Source of the DNA: Lacunisphaera sp.
GTDB taxonomy: Bacteria; Verrucomicrobiota; Verrucomicrobiia; Opitutales; Opitutaceae
Assembly: GCA_029945445.1 (NCBI GenBank)
Contig: JAQSCO010000057.1
Location: 356,985-420,984 of the forward strand
Reading direction: 5' to 3'
Length of the DNA stretch: 64,000 nucleotides
Below, in pieces: positions 1-8,409 of the stretch. The number at the start of each line of letters is the position of its first letter. The stretch's first letter is position 1. The translations under genes were made by a program, and so were the position numbers. The notes beneath the pieces were generated by a model. It searched no databases. It was not told the DNA's origin and was given only the letters and a program-made list of their open reading frames with translations.

Positions 1-625
1 CAAAGCCGAGCTCGATCCAGTGCGCAAGTTCCCCGGGTTCGAGCTCGGTCGCGCGCTGCAACTGTCGCACTCCCTCCTCGAACGAGGCCGCCGGCAGTCC
101 GCCGTAAACGAGCCGCACGAAAAACTTCGACGCCGCGCCGAGTAACGCCACCTCGTAGTTCCACCGGCCGAGCAGGTGGTGCGCCCACGCGTAGTTTGGA
201 TCCAACGCAAGGGCGCGCTCAGCTTCCTCGTGCATCAGGCGGGAATACTGCACTTTTTCCCTGGCGTCGCTGTAAAGGGCGAGTTTCCCATGGCAGACGG
301 CCACGGAGAGCACATTGACGGCATCCGTGGGATGCAAGGCCACGGCGCGCCGGGCGTATTCCAGCGCGGTCTGCGCGTAGCGCTTCTTGTCCACGACTTC
401 CGCCTGGTCGGACACCAGGTCGGAATACTGCCGGGCGATTTTTTGGAGGATAAAGGCATCGTTCGGCCGCGCGGCGTCGGCGGCCTGAAAAAGTTTCAGG
501 GCCGCCTCGCAATCCACCTTCGCTTCCGCCGCCAGCGCGGCGCGCACCAACGCATCCGCGTCCGCGGCGTGCAGGCCGGGGGCGAGAGCCAGCAGGCCCA
601 AGGCAAGCAACAGGCGGTGGCTCAT
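1..625 (-). CDS. secreted TPR-repeat protein (partial, runs off the left edge)
   Basis: This is the N-terminal ~208 residues of a protein whose 3' end lies outside the window. It opens with a Sec signal peptide (MSHRLLLALGLLALAPGLHA) and then shows TPR-like helical repeats, for example ALEYARRAVALHPTDAVN and the later AERALALDPNYAWAHHLLGRW stretch. The second part resembles bacterial relatives of the RMDN-type TPR family. Its ATG overlaps the stop codon of the upstream methyltransferase in an ATGA, so it is probably translated by coupling as the last gene I can see of the lipid operon. Its function is unknown. A periplasmic scaffold or adaptor role for the operon would be inference. Confidence 0.8.
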   Translation of the reverse strand, partial: MSHRLLLALGLLALAPGLHAADADALVRAALAAEAKVDCEAALKLFQAADAARPNDAFILQKIARQYSDLVSDQAEVVDKKRYAQTALEYARRAVALHPTDAVNVLSVAVCHGKLALYSDAREKVQYSRLMHEEAERALALDPNYAWAHHLLGRWNYEVALLGAASKFFVRLVYGGLPAASFEEGVRQLQRATELEPGELAHWIELGF

Positions 626-1641
626 GGTTTGCGGAACAGATAGTGGCTGACGTGCCACTCCCCGCCAGCGCGGAAATTCCACAGCTCGGCGCAGGCGAGA
701 TAGAACACGCGCCAGTAAGCCCACCATTTCACGGCGTCCTTGGCCCCGTAGGTTTCGGCGAAGAGCGGCATGATCTCCGCGCGGTGGGCGTCCATGTTCT
801 GCAGCCAGTGCTCCGCGGTTTGCGCATAGTGGGTGCCGTTGACCTTCCAGGACTCGACCAGCTGGAGGTCGTCCTGGAACCGCGCGAACAGGTCGTGCGC
901 GGGCATCAGGCCGCCGGTGAAGAAATATTTGCTCATCCAGTCGGTTTCATCCCGGACCACAAAGTGATAGGCGAACCGGGCGTGCACAAACACGTGGGCG
1001 AAGAACAGCCCGCCCGGTTTCAGCCCGCGGGCGATGTTCGCCATCAAGCGCGGCCAGTTCTTCATGTGCTCGAACATCTCGACCGACACGACGCGGTCGA
1101 AGCGGCTGGCGTCGATCGTGAAGTCGTTCATGTCACAGGTGATGACGTGCACGTTGGCCAGGCCGCGTTTTTTCGCCTCACCCATGATGTGTTCGCGTTG
1201 CGTGCGGGAGTGCGAGACACCGGTGATGCGGGACGCCGGATATTTCTCTGCCATCCACAGGGTGAGCGAGCCCCAGCCGCAGCCGAGCTCGAGGATCTCG
1301 AGTCGCTCCGTCAGTCGTGCCCGCTCGCAGGTGGCCGCGAGCATTTTCTCCTCGGCCTGCGCCAGCGTCTCGTCGCCGCGCTCGTAGAGGCCGCTGGAAT
1401 ATTTCAGGCGCGGACCGAGGCACTTCTGGTAGAACCGCGTCGGCACCTCGTAGTGCTGCTCCTTCGACTCGGCCGTGTTCACGGCGATCGGCATCGTCCG
1501 CAGCTCCCCGGCGAATTTCGCGACCTGCAACTCCGGGGAAGGGTGGTCGATCTCGCGCAGCCGCTGGCGCAGCAGGCGGCGGATGCCGACGCGGATGAGC
1601 CAGTCGGGCAGCAGGTCTTTTTCGAGCAAGGTGTCGATCAT
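622..1641 (-). CDS. SAM-dependent methyltransferase, CFA synthase / coclaurine N-methyltransferase-like
   Basis: A 339-residue class I methyltransferase. The SAM-binding motif ILELGCGWG is at about residues 116-124, preceded by the family signature PTRFYQKCLGPRLKYSSG (67-84) and followed by SVEMFEHM. The N-terminal part is short compared with true cyclopropane synthases, and overall it looks like the plant/bacterial coclaurine-N-methyltransferase-like branch, whose bacterial substrates are not defined. I take the start at the ATG giving MIDTLLEKDLL. A longer upstream frame exists but overlaps the DUF1295 gene. Its ATG overlaps the DUF1295 stop (ATGA) and its own stop overlaps the TPR gene start. 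Context (CFA synthase, desaturase, flavoprotein) suggests it acts on a lipid, but this is inferred. Confidence 0.9.
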   Translation of the reverse strand: MIDTLLEKDLLPDWLIRVGIRRLLRQRLREIDHPSPELQVAKFAGELRTMPIAVNTAESKEQHYEVPTRFYQKCLGPRLKYSSGLYERGDETLAQAEEKMLAATCERARLTERLEILELGCGWGSLTLWMAEKYPASRITGVSHSRTQREHIMGEAKKRGLANVHVITCDMNDFTIDASRFDRVVSVEMFEHMKNWPRLMANIARGLKPGGLFFAHVFVHARFAYHFVVRDETDWMSKYFFTGGLMPAHDLFARFQDDLQLVESWKVNGTHYAQTAEHWLQNMDAHRAEIMPLFAETYGAKDAVKWWAYWRVFYLACAELWNFRAGGEWHVSHYLFRKP

Positions 1642-2429
1642 GGAAGTTTTCGGGGAAGCCACGGCACAAAGGCACTCGTCGTCTGCTGGTAGCGGCGGTA
1701 GGCCTCGCCCTTCGAGCGGATGGACTGTTCCTCGGTGAGCGGGATGCCAGTCACCCGCAGGAGCAGGAAAAGGATGCTGGCCGGCCCGATGACCGCGACC
1801 CAGCCCCAGGGCGACGCCAGGGCGAAGACGAAATACGCCACCCAGATGAGCCATTCAAAAAAGTAATTCGGATGACGGCTGTAACGCCACAGGCCGGCAT
1901 CGCAGACGCGGCCCTGGCTGGCCGGGTCGCGCTTGAAGGCCGCGAGCTGGGCGTCGGCCAGGGATTCACCACCCAGGGCCAGTAACCATAGCACGGCGGC
2001 GGTGATTTCAAGTGGATGAAGCCGTGGGGCCGGGTTCAGGCAGACGATGAAAAACGCGAGACCGAGCAGCACGACCGACGCGGCCTGCAGTTGGAAGAAG
2101 CCAAACATCTTCGGGGCGAAGTTGCCGGCCCAGTCCTGGCGCAGCTGCACGTAGCGGCCGTCCTCGACGGGATGGTGGCCCATGACGCGCCGGTAGAGAT
2201 GCGTGCCGAGGCGCAGGCTCCAGAGTGCGGCCATGGTGGCGATGAGCGTTTTGCGCCCAGGCCAGCCGGGAGCGAAGCCCGCGTAGAAAAGGGCGAGCAG
2301 CGCGAAGGCATACGACCACACAATGTCCACGATGCCGTAGTTGTTGATGTGCCGGGCGAGCATGTAGCAGCCGGCGAAGACCACGCACAGTCCCACCAGC
2401 GCCGAAAGAATTAGCAGCAGGGCGCTCAT
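1638..2429 (-). CDS. DUF1295 family integral membrane protein (steroid 5-alpha-reductase-like fold)
   Basis: A 263-residue polytopic membrane protein with about six hydrophobic segments and the C-terminal signature LWRYSRHPNYFFEW found in DUF1295, isoprenylcysteine methyltransferase and sterol reductase relatives. This family is believed to bind NADPH or SAM near the membrane face, but the reaction of DUF1295 proteins is mostly unproven. The start is set at MSALLLILSALVG because the preceding stretch of the frame reads like out-of-frame sequence of the upstream gene. It lies four bases after the DUF1475 stop and overlaps the following methyltransferase by an ATGA. A lipid-chain reductase role is plausible from context. 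Confidence 0.88.
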   Translation of the reverse strand: MSALLLILSALVGLCVVFAGCYMLARHINNYGIVDIVWSYAFALLALFYAGFAPGWPGRKTLIATMAALWSLRLGTHLYRRVMGHHPVEDGRYVQLRQDWAGNFAPKMFGFFQLQAASVVLLGLAFFIVCLNPAPRLHPLEITAAVLWLLALGGESLADAQLAAFKRDPASQGRVCDAGLWRYSRHPNYFFEWLIWVAYFVFALASPWGWVAVIGPASILFLLLRVTGIPLTEEQSIRSKGEAYRRYQQTTSAFVPWLPRKLP

Positions 2430-2433
2430 GAAC

Positions 2434-2829
2434 TCAGGCCAGCGCCACGACCGTGAGGCCCGCCAGGGCGAGGCCCAGGCCCAACCAGCCCGGGCCGTCG
2501 CGGCGCGCGACCAACAGGTCGGCGAGCTTGCCGCCGGCGGGCACGGAGAAGAGCTCACTCAGGCAGTAGGCCGACATGGCGATGTTGCCGAGCAGCATGA
2601 TGGCGAGGAACCACGCGATCCGCGCCAGCCATGAGGTCTGCTTGAAGCAGGTCCAGACAAAGAACGTCGTGAAGCCCCAGTAGGCGTCGAACATCGTGGC
2701 GATAAACCAGGGATGCGCATAGACGTCGCGGGGCACGGCGAAGAGCGGGCACTGGAGGCTCGCCCAGCTGGTGACCCAGAGCATCGAGGCGAGGACCAAC
2801 CCGAAGAGGAGGCGAAGAAACCAGAGCAT
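2434..2829 (-). CDS. DUF1475-like small membrane protein
   Basis: A 131-residue protein with four predicted membrane helices. The stretch AHPWFIATMFDAYWGFTT followed by a second helix pair resembles the DUF1475 family known from plants and scattered bacteria. No catalytic residues can be named. The start is the ATG giving MLWFLRLLFGLV, eight bases downstream of the CFA synthase gene. The gene sits between CFA synthase and DUF1295 in an operon without gaps, so it is probably a membrane partner of the lipid enzymes. The family assignment is from memory of motif spacing, so confidence in the family is moderate while confidence in the gene is high. Confidence 0.75.
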   Translation of the reverse strand: MLWFLRLLFGLVLASMLWVTSWASLQCPLFAVPRDVYAHPWFIATMFDAYWGFTTFFVWTCFKQTSWLARIAWFLAIMLLGNIAMSAYCLSELFSVPAGGKLADLLVARRDGPGWLGLGLALAGLTVVALA

Positions 2830-2837
2830 GGCGCGGT

Positions 2838-4130
2838 TCAGAACGACAGGTTGTTGGGCCGCGTGTGCACGGTCTGCACGACGGAGATGTTGCGCAGGGC
2901 GAACGCCGCCTCGCAGTAGCACAGATAGTAGTCCCACTTGCGGATGAAGCGGTCGTCGAAGCCCAGCGCGCGCACACGGTCGAGGCGGCCGTGAAACGAT
3001 TTGCGCCATTCCTGCAAGGTGCGCGCGTAGTCGCGGCCCAGGTCCTCGAGGCCGTGCAGCACGAAGCCGCCGCGCTCCGCGAAGAGCTGGTTCAACCGGT
3101 TGACCGACAGCAGGAGCGAGCCGGGGAAGATGTGCTTCTGGATGAAATCCACGCCATGCCGCAGCTGGTCGTAGCGCGAATCCGGGTAGGTGATGAACTG
3201 CAGCGCGATCAACCCGTCGCGCTTGAGCACGCGGTCGCAGACCGCGGCGTATTCGCCAAGGTAGCGATGGCCGACGGCCTCCAGCATCTCGATGGAGACG
3301 ATCTTGTCGAACTGGCCGGTGAGTTCGCGATAATCCTGCAGCCGGACCTCGATGCGGTCGCCGAGGCCGGCCGCGGCGACGCGCCGGCGGGCGAGGTCGT
3401 ATTGTTCCCGCGAGATGGTGAGCGTCGTGACGCGGCAGCCGTAATTTTTGGCGGCATGCAGGCTCCAGCCGCCCCAGCCGGTGCCGATCTCCAGGACGTG
3501 GTCGGTCGGCCGGAGGTGCAGCTTGCGGCAGAGCGCGTCATTCTTGGCAACCTGCGCCTGCTCGAGCGTGGCGGCCCCGGCCCAGCGGGCGCCGGAATAC
3601 ATCATCGTCGGGTCGAGCCAAAGCGCGAAGAAGTCGTTCGAGAGATCGTAATGGGCGCTGATGTTGCGGCGGGCGTTGGCGCGGGTGTTGGGCCGGAGCA
3701 GGTGCCCGAGGCGGTTGCCCAGGCGGAGCAGGTTCAGCGCGAGGGACTTGGCCTGCTGCGAGCCGGTCAGGGTCGGCGCGTTTTCGACATTCAGCACGAA
3801 CCAGCCCAGCAGCGAGGTGAGGTCGGGCGTCTCCCAGTCGCCGTCGATGTAGGACTCGGCGAAACCGATGTCACCGTAAAGCCCGCTCTTGGTGAAAAAG
3901 GCCGCGTGGCGCACGCGGAGGAAGGCGGTGTTGCTGACATCGGGGGCCACCGGTTGCGCGACGACGCCCGGCTCGCCAAATTCGCGGATGCTGCCGTCCG
4001 GCAATTCGAGGCGCAGGCGGCCGAGTTTCATTTCGTCGAACGCGTGCAGCACGGCACTCTGGAAAAAGGAGGACGCTGGGGCGCGGTCGGAAGCCGCGGA
4101 CGGGGCGGTGGTGGCGAGATCGTGGCTCAT
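2838..4130 (-). CDS. cfa: cyclopropane-fatty-acyl-phospholipid synthase
   Basis: A 430-residue protein of the CFA synthase/mycolic acid methyltransferase family, which adds a SAM-derived methylene or methyl group across the double bond of an unsaturated phospholipid acyl chain. Visible features are the N-terminal alpha-helical lipid-binding part, the ISAHYDLSNDFFALWLD signature (about 157-173), the SAM motif VLEIGTGWGG (212-221) and SIEMLEAVGH. The length is slightly greater than the 382 residues of the E. coli enzyme. It overlaps the DUF1365 stop by an ATGA and is followed closely by DUF1475. Whether it makes cyclopropanes or methyl-branched precursors cannot be told from sequence, and the flanking flavoprotein leaves both open. 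Confidence 0.93.
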   Translation of the reverse strand: MSHDLATTAPSAASDRAPASSFFQSAVLHAFDEMKLGRLRLELPDGSIREFGEPGVVAQPVAPDVSNTAFLRVRHAAFFTKSGLYGDIGFAESYIDGDWETPDLTSLLGWFVLNVENAPTLTGSQQAKSLALNLLRLGNRLGHLLRPNTRANARRNISAHYDLSNDFFALWLDPTMMYSGARWAGAATLEQAQVAKNDALCRKLHLRPTDHVLEIGTGWGGWSLHAAKNYGCRVTTLTISREQYDLARRRVAAAGLGDRIEVRLQDYRELTGQFDKIVSIEMLEAVGHRYLGEYAAVCDRVLKRDGLIALQFITYPDSRYDQLRHGVDFIQKHIFPGSLLLSVNRLNQLFAERGGFVLHGLEDLGRDYARTLQEWRKSFHGRLDRVRALGFDDRFIRKWDYYLCYCEAAFALRNISVVQTVHTRPNNLSF

Positions 4131-5002
4131 GCTTTCGAGGCGGAGGGGACGTTGGGCTTGATGCGGGGAGAAGCGGGCGCGAGACTGGCGTGCGGCCGGT
4201 AGAGGTCACGCTGGGCTTCGGGCCGGGCGGCCTTGGCGAACCACGGCACGTCTTTCAGGTAGAGCTTCAGGGCGTGCCAGTGGATAAGCGAAATGACCCT
4301 CAGGGTGATGAGCGGGTATTTCAGGGAGAACCAAGCCAGGTGCCGGTCGGTCAGCGGCGAGCGCACACCGGTGAGCGTGCTGGTCAGCGTGCGCTGGCCG
4401 GCATCGTAGTCGTCGATTTGGACGGACAATTTTTCGCCGGGCGCGCGCAGCGTGAAGTCGAACGCCACGTCCATGTCGGTGAACGGGGACACGTAGAAAT
4501 ATTTCGGCAGCCGCAGGGAGAAGGTTCCGCCAGTGTGTGTCTCCGGCCCGAGCACGAACGGCTTCATTTCCTTGAACGTGTTGGTGACCTCCGCGATGGA
4601 GGCGACAGGGCGCCCGGTGCGGTCGTAGCAGAAATAAAATGAGACCGGGTTGAAGAGATAGCCGAAGACCCGCGGCAGGGTGACCAGCATGACGCGCCCG
4701 CCGGCGAGATCGATGTCACGTGCGGCCAGGTAGGCGACGAGGCGCGCCTTAAGGCTGGCCGGCGCGGTGGCGCGGGCGGCCGGCGGCGTGGCGTTGTGCA
4801 ACGGTTCGTCGGTCGGGAGGAAGTCGCGCTCGCGGAAGCTGTAGGCGTTGGGGCGGTTGAAGGAAAAGAGCCGGAGCCGGCGGTGCAGGGCATCGAGCTC
4901 GTCCAAGTCGATCGCGAACATGAAGATGCGATACACAAACCGGTGGGTTTTGGGCGAAAACCGGTGGTGCAGCACATGGCACTCGTAGAGGCAGGAATTC
5001 AC
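4127..5002 (-). CDS. DUF1365 domain-containing protein
   Basis: A 291-residue cytosolic protein of the DUF1365 family, recognisable from the N-terminal CLYECHVLHHRFSPKTHRF, the FNPVSFYFCY motif and the MDVAFDF region. The biochemical role of DUF1365 is not established, but the family is repeatedly found next to a flavin amine-oxidase-like protein and a CFA synthase, sometimes under an RpoE/ChrR-type regulator; no such regulator is visible here. It starts at an ATG 77 bases after the flavoprotein gene and overlaps the CFA synthase start by an ATGA. Confidence 0.93.
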   Translation of the reverse strand: MNSCLYECHVLHHRFSPKTHRFVYRIFMFAIDLDELDALHRRLRLFSFNRPNAYSFRERDFLPTDEPLHNATPPAARATAPASLKARLVAYLAARDIDLAGGRVMLVTLPRVFGYLFNPVSFYFCYDRTGRPVASIAEVTNTFKEMKPFVLGPETHTGGTFSLRLPKYFYVSPFTDMDVAFDFTLRAPGEKLSVQIDDYDAGQRTLTSTLTGVRSPLTDRHLAWFSLKYPLITLRVISLIHWHALKLYLKDVPWFAKAARPEAQRDLYRPHASLAPASPRIKPNVPSASKA

Positions 5003-5079
5003 TGGGAGTTGTTACGCCCCGGAACCGAAGCGGGATGCACGCCAGCAAGGTTATTTTCTTCGGGGCCGGACGTAAACGG

Positions 5080-6384
5080 CTAAACCGTCCACGGGTCGCG
5101 CCCGAGCAACTGCTGGCTGAGCCGTTCGGCGGAGAAAAGTCCGTCCTCGTGAAAACCATAGCGCTGCCAGGCCCCGGCGAAGTAGGTCTCGGTGGCGCCA
5201 CGGGCGGCGGCGTTAAGGGCGGGTATTGCCGCCTGCGCCTGCACGGCGCCGAGGCTGAAGAGCGGGTGCTCGTAGCGGATCGTTTTGAGGATTTTTGCCG
5301 GTGCGATACGTTCCGCCCCGTTGATGGAAACAAAATAATCCTGCCGGTCGGAAACGCCCTGCAGGCAGTTCATCCAGTAGTGCGTGGCCGGCGAAAGGCG
5401 GCCGGCGGGGTCGCGGGCGATGGAGTAGTTCCACGCGGACCACGCCAGCCGGGTGCGGGGCATCACGGCGGCGTCGGTGTGCAGCGTGGCGACGTTGGGT
5501 TGGAAGTGAAATTCGCGCAGCAGCCGTGTTTCATCCGCAGTCGGATCCGCGAGCAACTGCAGGGCCTGGTCGCCGTGGCAGGCGAGGATGACCCGGTCGA
5601 AGCGCGCTGATTCACCCGCGGCGGTGGTCACGGTGACCCCGCCCGGTTCCCGGCGGACGCGAACAACCTGCGCGTTGTGCCGGATGCAGTCGCGCCAGGG
5701 CTGGGTGAGGCGCTTCACGTATTCCTGGGCGCCGCCGTCGACGGTCCACCATTGGTGCTGGGTGTGCAGGCCGAGGAAACCGTGGTTGTGGAAGAAACGC
5801 AGCAGGGTCGTCGCGGGGAAAGCCAGCATTTGCTCCGGCGGCGTGGACCACACGGCCGAGCTCATGGGCACGAGGTAGAGGTTGAAGAAATCGTCACCGT
5901 AGCGGCGGGCCTTCACGTAGTCGCCGAGGGTGACGTTCTGCCAGAGCGGGTCGTTGAGCGCACTGAGCGCCTCGCGGTTGAAACGGTCGACGGCGAACAG
6001 CATCCGATAAAAACGCGGGCGGAGAAGATTCCGGCGCTGGGCGAAAAGGTGGTTGAGCGAGGAGCCGGCGAACTCGAGCCCGGAATCCTCGTGCCGCACG
6101 CTGAAGGACATCGCGGTCTTCTTCACCGGCACATTGAGCTGGCCGAAGAGCCGCGTGAGCCGCGGGTAGGTCTCGTAGTTGAAGACCATGAAGCCCGTGT
6201 CGATGGGTACCCTTCGACGCGGCTCAGGGCTGGGCGGGCCGGCCGGCTCTTCGACGGTCACCGTGTTGGTGTGGCCGCCGGTGTAGGCGTGTTGCTCGAA
6301 GAGCGTGACGGCAAAATGGCGGTGCAGGAAATGGGCGCAGCCCATGCCGGCAATGCCGGTGCCGATGATCGCGACTGAAGCCAT
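5080..6384 (-). CDS. FAD-dependent amine-oxidase-like oxidoreductase
   Basis: A 434-residue flavoprotein. The Rossmann dinucleotide motif SVAIIGTGIAGMGCAHFL lies at residues 3-20, followed by an acidic end of beta-2 (LFEQ) and GGHTNTV. It belongs to the NAD(P)-binding/amine oxidoreductase family that accompanies DUF1365 and CFA synthase, where members are suspected acyl-chain desaturases or dehydrogenases. I use the ATG (MASVAIIG); a GTG 15 bases upstream is possible. Residues about 48-60 (PPSPEPRRRVP) are an unusual loop encoded by a short palindromic repeat. The gene begins 40 bases after the desaturase stop, so the two are probably cotranscribed. Confidence 0.9.
   Translation of the reverse strand: MASVAIIGTGIAGMGCAHFLHRHFAVTLFEQHAYTGGHTNTVTVEEPAGPPSPEPRRRVPIDTGFMVFNYETYPRLTRLFGQLNVPVKKTAMSFSVRHEDSGLEFAGSSLNHLFAQRRNLLRPRFYRMLFAVDRFNREALSALNDPLWQNVTLGDYVKARRYGDDFFNLYLVPMSSAVWSTPPEQMLAFPATTLLRFFHNHGFLGLHTQHQWWTVDGGAQEYVKRLTQPWRDCIRHNAQVVRVRREPGGVTVTTAAGESARFDRVILACHGDQALQLLADPTADETRLLREFHFQPNVATLHTDAAVMPRTRLAWSAWNYSIARDPAGRLSPATHYWMNCLQGVSDRQDYFVSINGAERIAPAKILKTIRYEHPLFSLGAVQAQAAIPALNAAARGATETYFAGAWQRYGFHEDGLFSAERLSQQLLGRDPWTV
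6209..6231. repeat. short palindromic repeat lying in frame inside the flavoprotein gene
   Basis: Imperfect palindrome with core CCCTTCGACGCGGCTCAGGG. Read in the coding sense it gives PSPEPRRRVP. It shares its core (CCTGAGC..GTCGA) with repeats at 12936-12958 and 39406-39432. It replaces what is normally a short loop just after the GGHTNTV motif. Confidence 0.6.
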
Positions 6385-6424
6385 GAAAGGGGGGAACACC
6401 CGGGTGCCGGGCGGTCAGACTTTC

Positions 6425-7600
6425 TTACGCCTCAGACTTGGGGGCGGATGCCGGGGGCTGATCGCCCACGACAAGGCCGGCGACATTCCTGTGGATCGCG
6501 GGACCGTCGGCTTTCTTCTGCGCGACTACTTCGGCGGAATTCACCGTGGCAAGAGCAATGGCGGCGGCGGTGGGCACGACGCGGCGAAGGGTGTCGATCT
6601 CGTGCTGCACCGACGACATCGAGAAGCGCGCGATGGTGTCCTGATGGTGGCGCTGGGCGGCTTCCTGATAGATGGATTCAGGGACGGCCTTGAGATTCCA
6701 GATGAAACCGGTCAACGAAAGTCCCTTGAGGAGGTAGTAGGTGATGTCGATCTCCCACCAATAGAAACCCTGCCGCGTGGCGGACATGTAGCGGTGGTGG
6801 TTGTTGTGCCAGCCCTCGCCGAGGGTGATCAGGGAAAGGATGAAGCTGTTGCGCGAATCGTCGCTCGTCTCGAAGCGGCGGCCGCCCATGAGGTGCGCGA
6901 GCGAGTTGATGCAGGAGGTGCCGTGGAAGAGCGCGGTGGTGCTGATGAAGAAACCCCACGTGAGCAGTTGCGCGCCGCTGGTGTGCAGCGCGGGGAAGGC
7001 GTGCCCGAGGTAGTTGCCGCCGGCGAAGAGCGCGATCGCGAACAGGACGGGCACCAGGATGTCGAAGCGGTTCAGGAAAACGAGTTCGGGGTATTTCGCG
7101 AGGTCGCGGATCTTGGAATAATCGGTGGGAAAATTCCGGCGGCTCGTGATCCAGCCGATGTGCGACCACCAGAAGCCGTGGACGTGCGGCGAGTGGGCGT
7201 CCTCGGGCTCGTCGGAATGCTGGTGATGGTGGCGGTGGTGGTAGGCCCACCAGAGCGCGCCGCGCTGCACGCAGGTGGCGCCGAGCAGGGCTAGCAGGAA
7301 CTGACCGAAGCGCGACGTGCTGTAGGTCTTGTGGGAGAAGTAGCGATGGTAGATGCCCGTGACCGCGAACATGCGGATGAAATACAGCGCGATCGCCACC
7401 CACACCGCGAACCAACTCCAGCCGGCCCAGATCACGCCCAGGCAGCCGGCGTGCAGGATGACGAACGGGATGCAGCGCACCCAGTTCACGCCGTCGGGCA
7501 GGGCCCGAACGACTTCCGGCGGCTCGACCGAGTAGTCCGTGTCAATCCACTGGACGAGGGAACCGAGCAGGCTGCGGGCTGATTTCTTGGGGGAAGGCAC
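6425..7600 (-). CDS. acyl-CoA (delta-9 type) fatty acid desaturase
   Basis: A 391-residue membrane di-iron desaturase. The three histidine boxes are HRYFSH (85-90), HHRHHHQH (121-128) and HNNHH (265-269), with two pairs of hydrophobic segments between them. Such enzymes introduce a cis double bond into saturated acyl-CoA or acyl-lipid using O2 and an electron donor. The start is uncertain: the GTG giving VPSPKKSARSLLGS is chosen, and the frame stays open upstream to a TTG. The C-terminal ~60 residues form a polar extension beyond the usual catalytic core. It is the first large gene of the lipid operon and could supply the unsaturated chain that the downstream methyltransferases modify. Confidence 0.93.
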   Translation of the reverse strand: MPSPKKSARSLLGSLVQWIDTDYSVEPPEVVRALPDGVNWVRCIPFVILHAGCLGVIWAGWSWFAVWVAIALYFIRMFAVTGIYHRYFSHKTYSTSRFGQFLLALLGATCVQRGALWWAYHHRHHHQHSDEPEDAHSPHVHGFWWSHIGWITSRRNFPTDYSKIRDLAKYPELVFLNRFDILVPVLFAIALFAGGNYLGHAFPALHTSGAQLLTWGFFISTTALFHGTSCINSLAHLMGGRRFETSDDSRNSFILSLITLGEGWHNNHHRYMSATRQGFYWWEIDITYYLLKGLSLTGFIWNLKAVPESIYQEAAQRHHQDTIARFSMSSVQHEIDTLRRVVPTAAAIALATVNSAEVVAQKKADGPAIHRNVAGLVVGDQPPASAPKSEA

Positions 7601-7732
7601 GATGATAGTCTTGGAAAGGGAGCGGGGAGGGAAGCCCGCCGGTTGCCGCAGAGCAAGCCGGCGATCTCTGTCATACAAAGATAACCAAGTATTCTACGCT
7701 CGGTTCCCTGCCGTGGATGCGGAAGAGCGCCG

Positions 7733-7900
7733 TCAAGCCGCGATCTGCTCGGACTGCGGGCGGTTCTCCTTGGCGAGGGACGGTTTGCGCACCGGCCGCA
7801 AGGGCGGCTCGGGGGAAGGCGGAAGCGACGGCCCCGCTGGCTCGGGGTCAGTGGCCACGAGCAGCGAGAGAAGACTGAGGATTATTGCGGAAAAGATCAT
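7733..7900 (-). CDS. possible small single-pass membrane protein
   Basis: A 55-residue frame with an N-terminal hydrophobic helix (MIFSAIILSLLSLLVAT) and a proline-rich, then basic tail (PPSPEPPLRPVRKPSLAKE). No family is recognised and no ribosome binding site is visible. It lies upstream of the desaturase on the same strand. Composition is compatible with a real small protein, but chance cannot be excluded. Confidence 0.35.
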   Translation of the reverse strand: MIFSAIILSLLSLLVATDPEPAGPSLPPSPEPPLRPVRKPSLAKENRPQSEQIAA

Positions 7901-8409
7901 ACTTGGTGTTGGACCGCCGCTGGTCAGTGCGGCGGGGACCGGTTTTGTTCCCCGGCAAAAGAGCATACGCCCGAAGGCGGTGCGAAGTTGCCGGAGACTC
8001 CCGGTGATCGAGCAATGTGGTCAGCACCCCCGATGACGGACTGCAACACATGCAAATCCTGCGCCAGTGCAAGCCGGCGCAATAAAAAAGCGGCTGTAGC
8101 ACTGCGCTGCAGCCACGGGATTAGAGAAACTACCAGTTAGCCGGAGCGGCTGACTGGCGAGGGATCAACCGGTTGCGGGGGTGATCGTGTCCTGGGGAGA
8201 GGCCGAAGATGGCTGACAAACAAGGTGACGATGAGCGCCCCAATCGCACCGGTTTGTGGAATTCCCGGATATTTCATCGCCAAATTCCTCCGCCAGTATC
8301 CGGTCATGGATAATGGGCGGGGCCGATTTTTCCTGCCGCGATACCTTGCGGGCCGCGAAGCACCCCGGCGAATGATGCCTTGGTTGACACAGACAAAGGG
8401 CCGAAACCG
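7901..8409. other. 509-base stretch without a convincing gene
   Basis: Several open frames cross this stretch on both strands, but none has a recognisable domain or credible start. The only structured element I see is the hairpin with an A-run at 8081-8114, which would act as a terminator on the minus strand, about 300 bases beyond the TetR stop codon. Confidence 0.5.
8081..8114 (-). terminator. intrinsic terminator-like hairpin, minus strand
   Basis: On the minus strand a 9-bp stem (GGCTGCAGC paired with GCTACAGCC, one G-U pair) with a 5-base loop is followed by CGC and TTTTTT. It lies about 300 bases past the TetR gene and could end that transcript. The stem also resembles REP-type palindromes. 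Confidence 0.55.

Noticed and set aside
1642-1854. Upstream extension of the methyltransferase reading frame
   Set aside because: It overlaps the DUF1295 coding sequence, is Gly/Ala/Arg-rich like an out-of-frame shadow, and the ATG at 1641 makes a clean ATGA junction.
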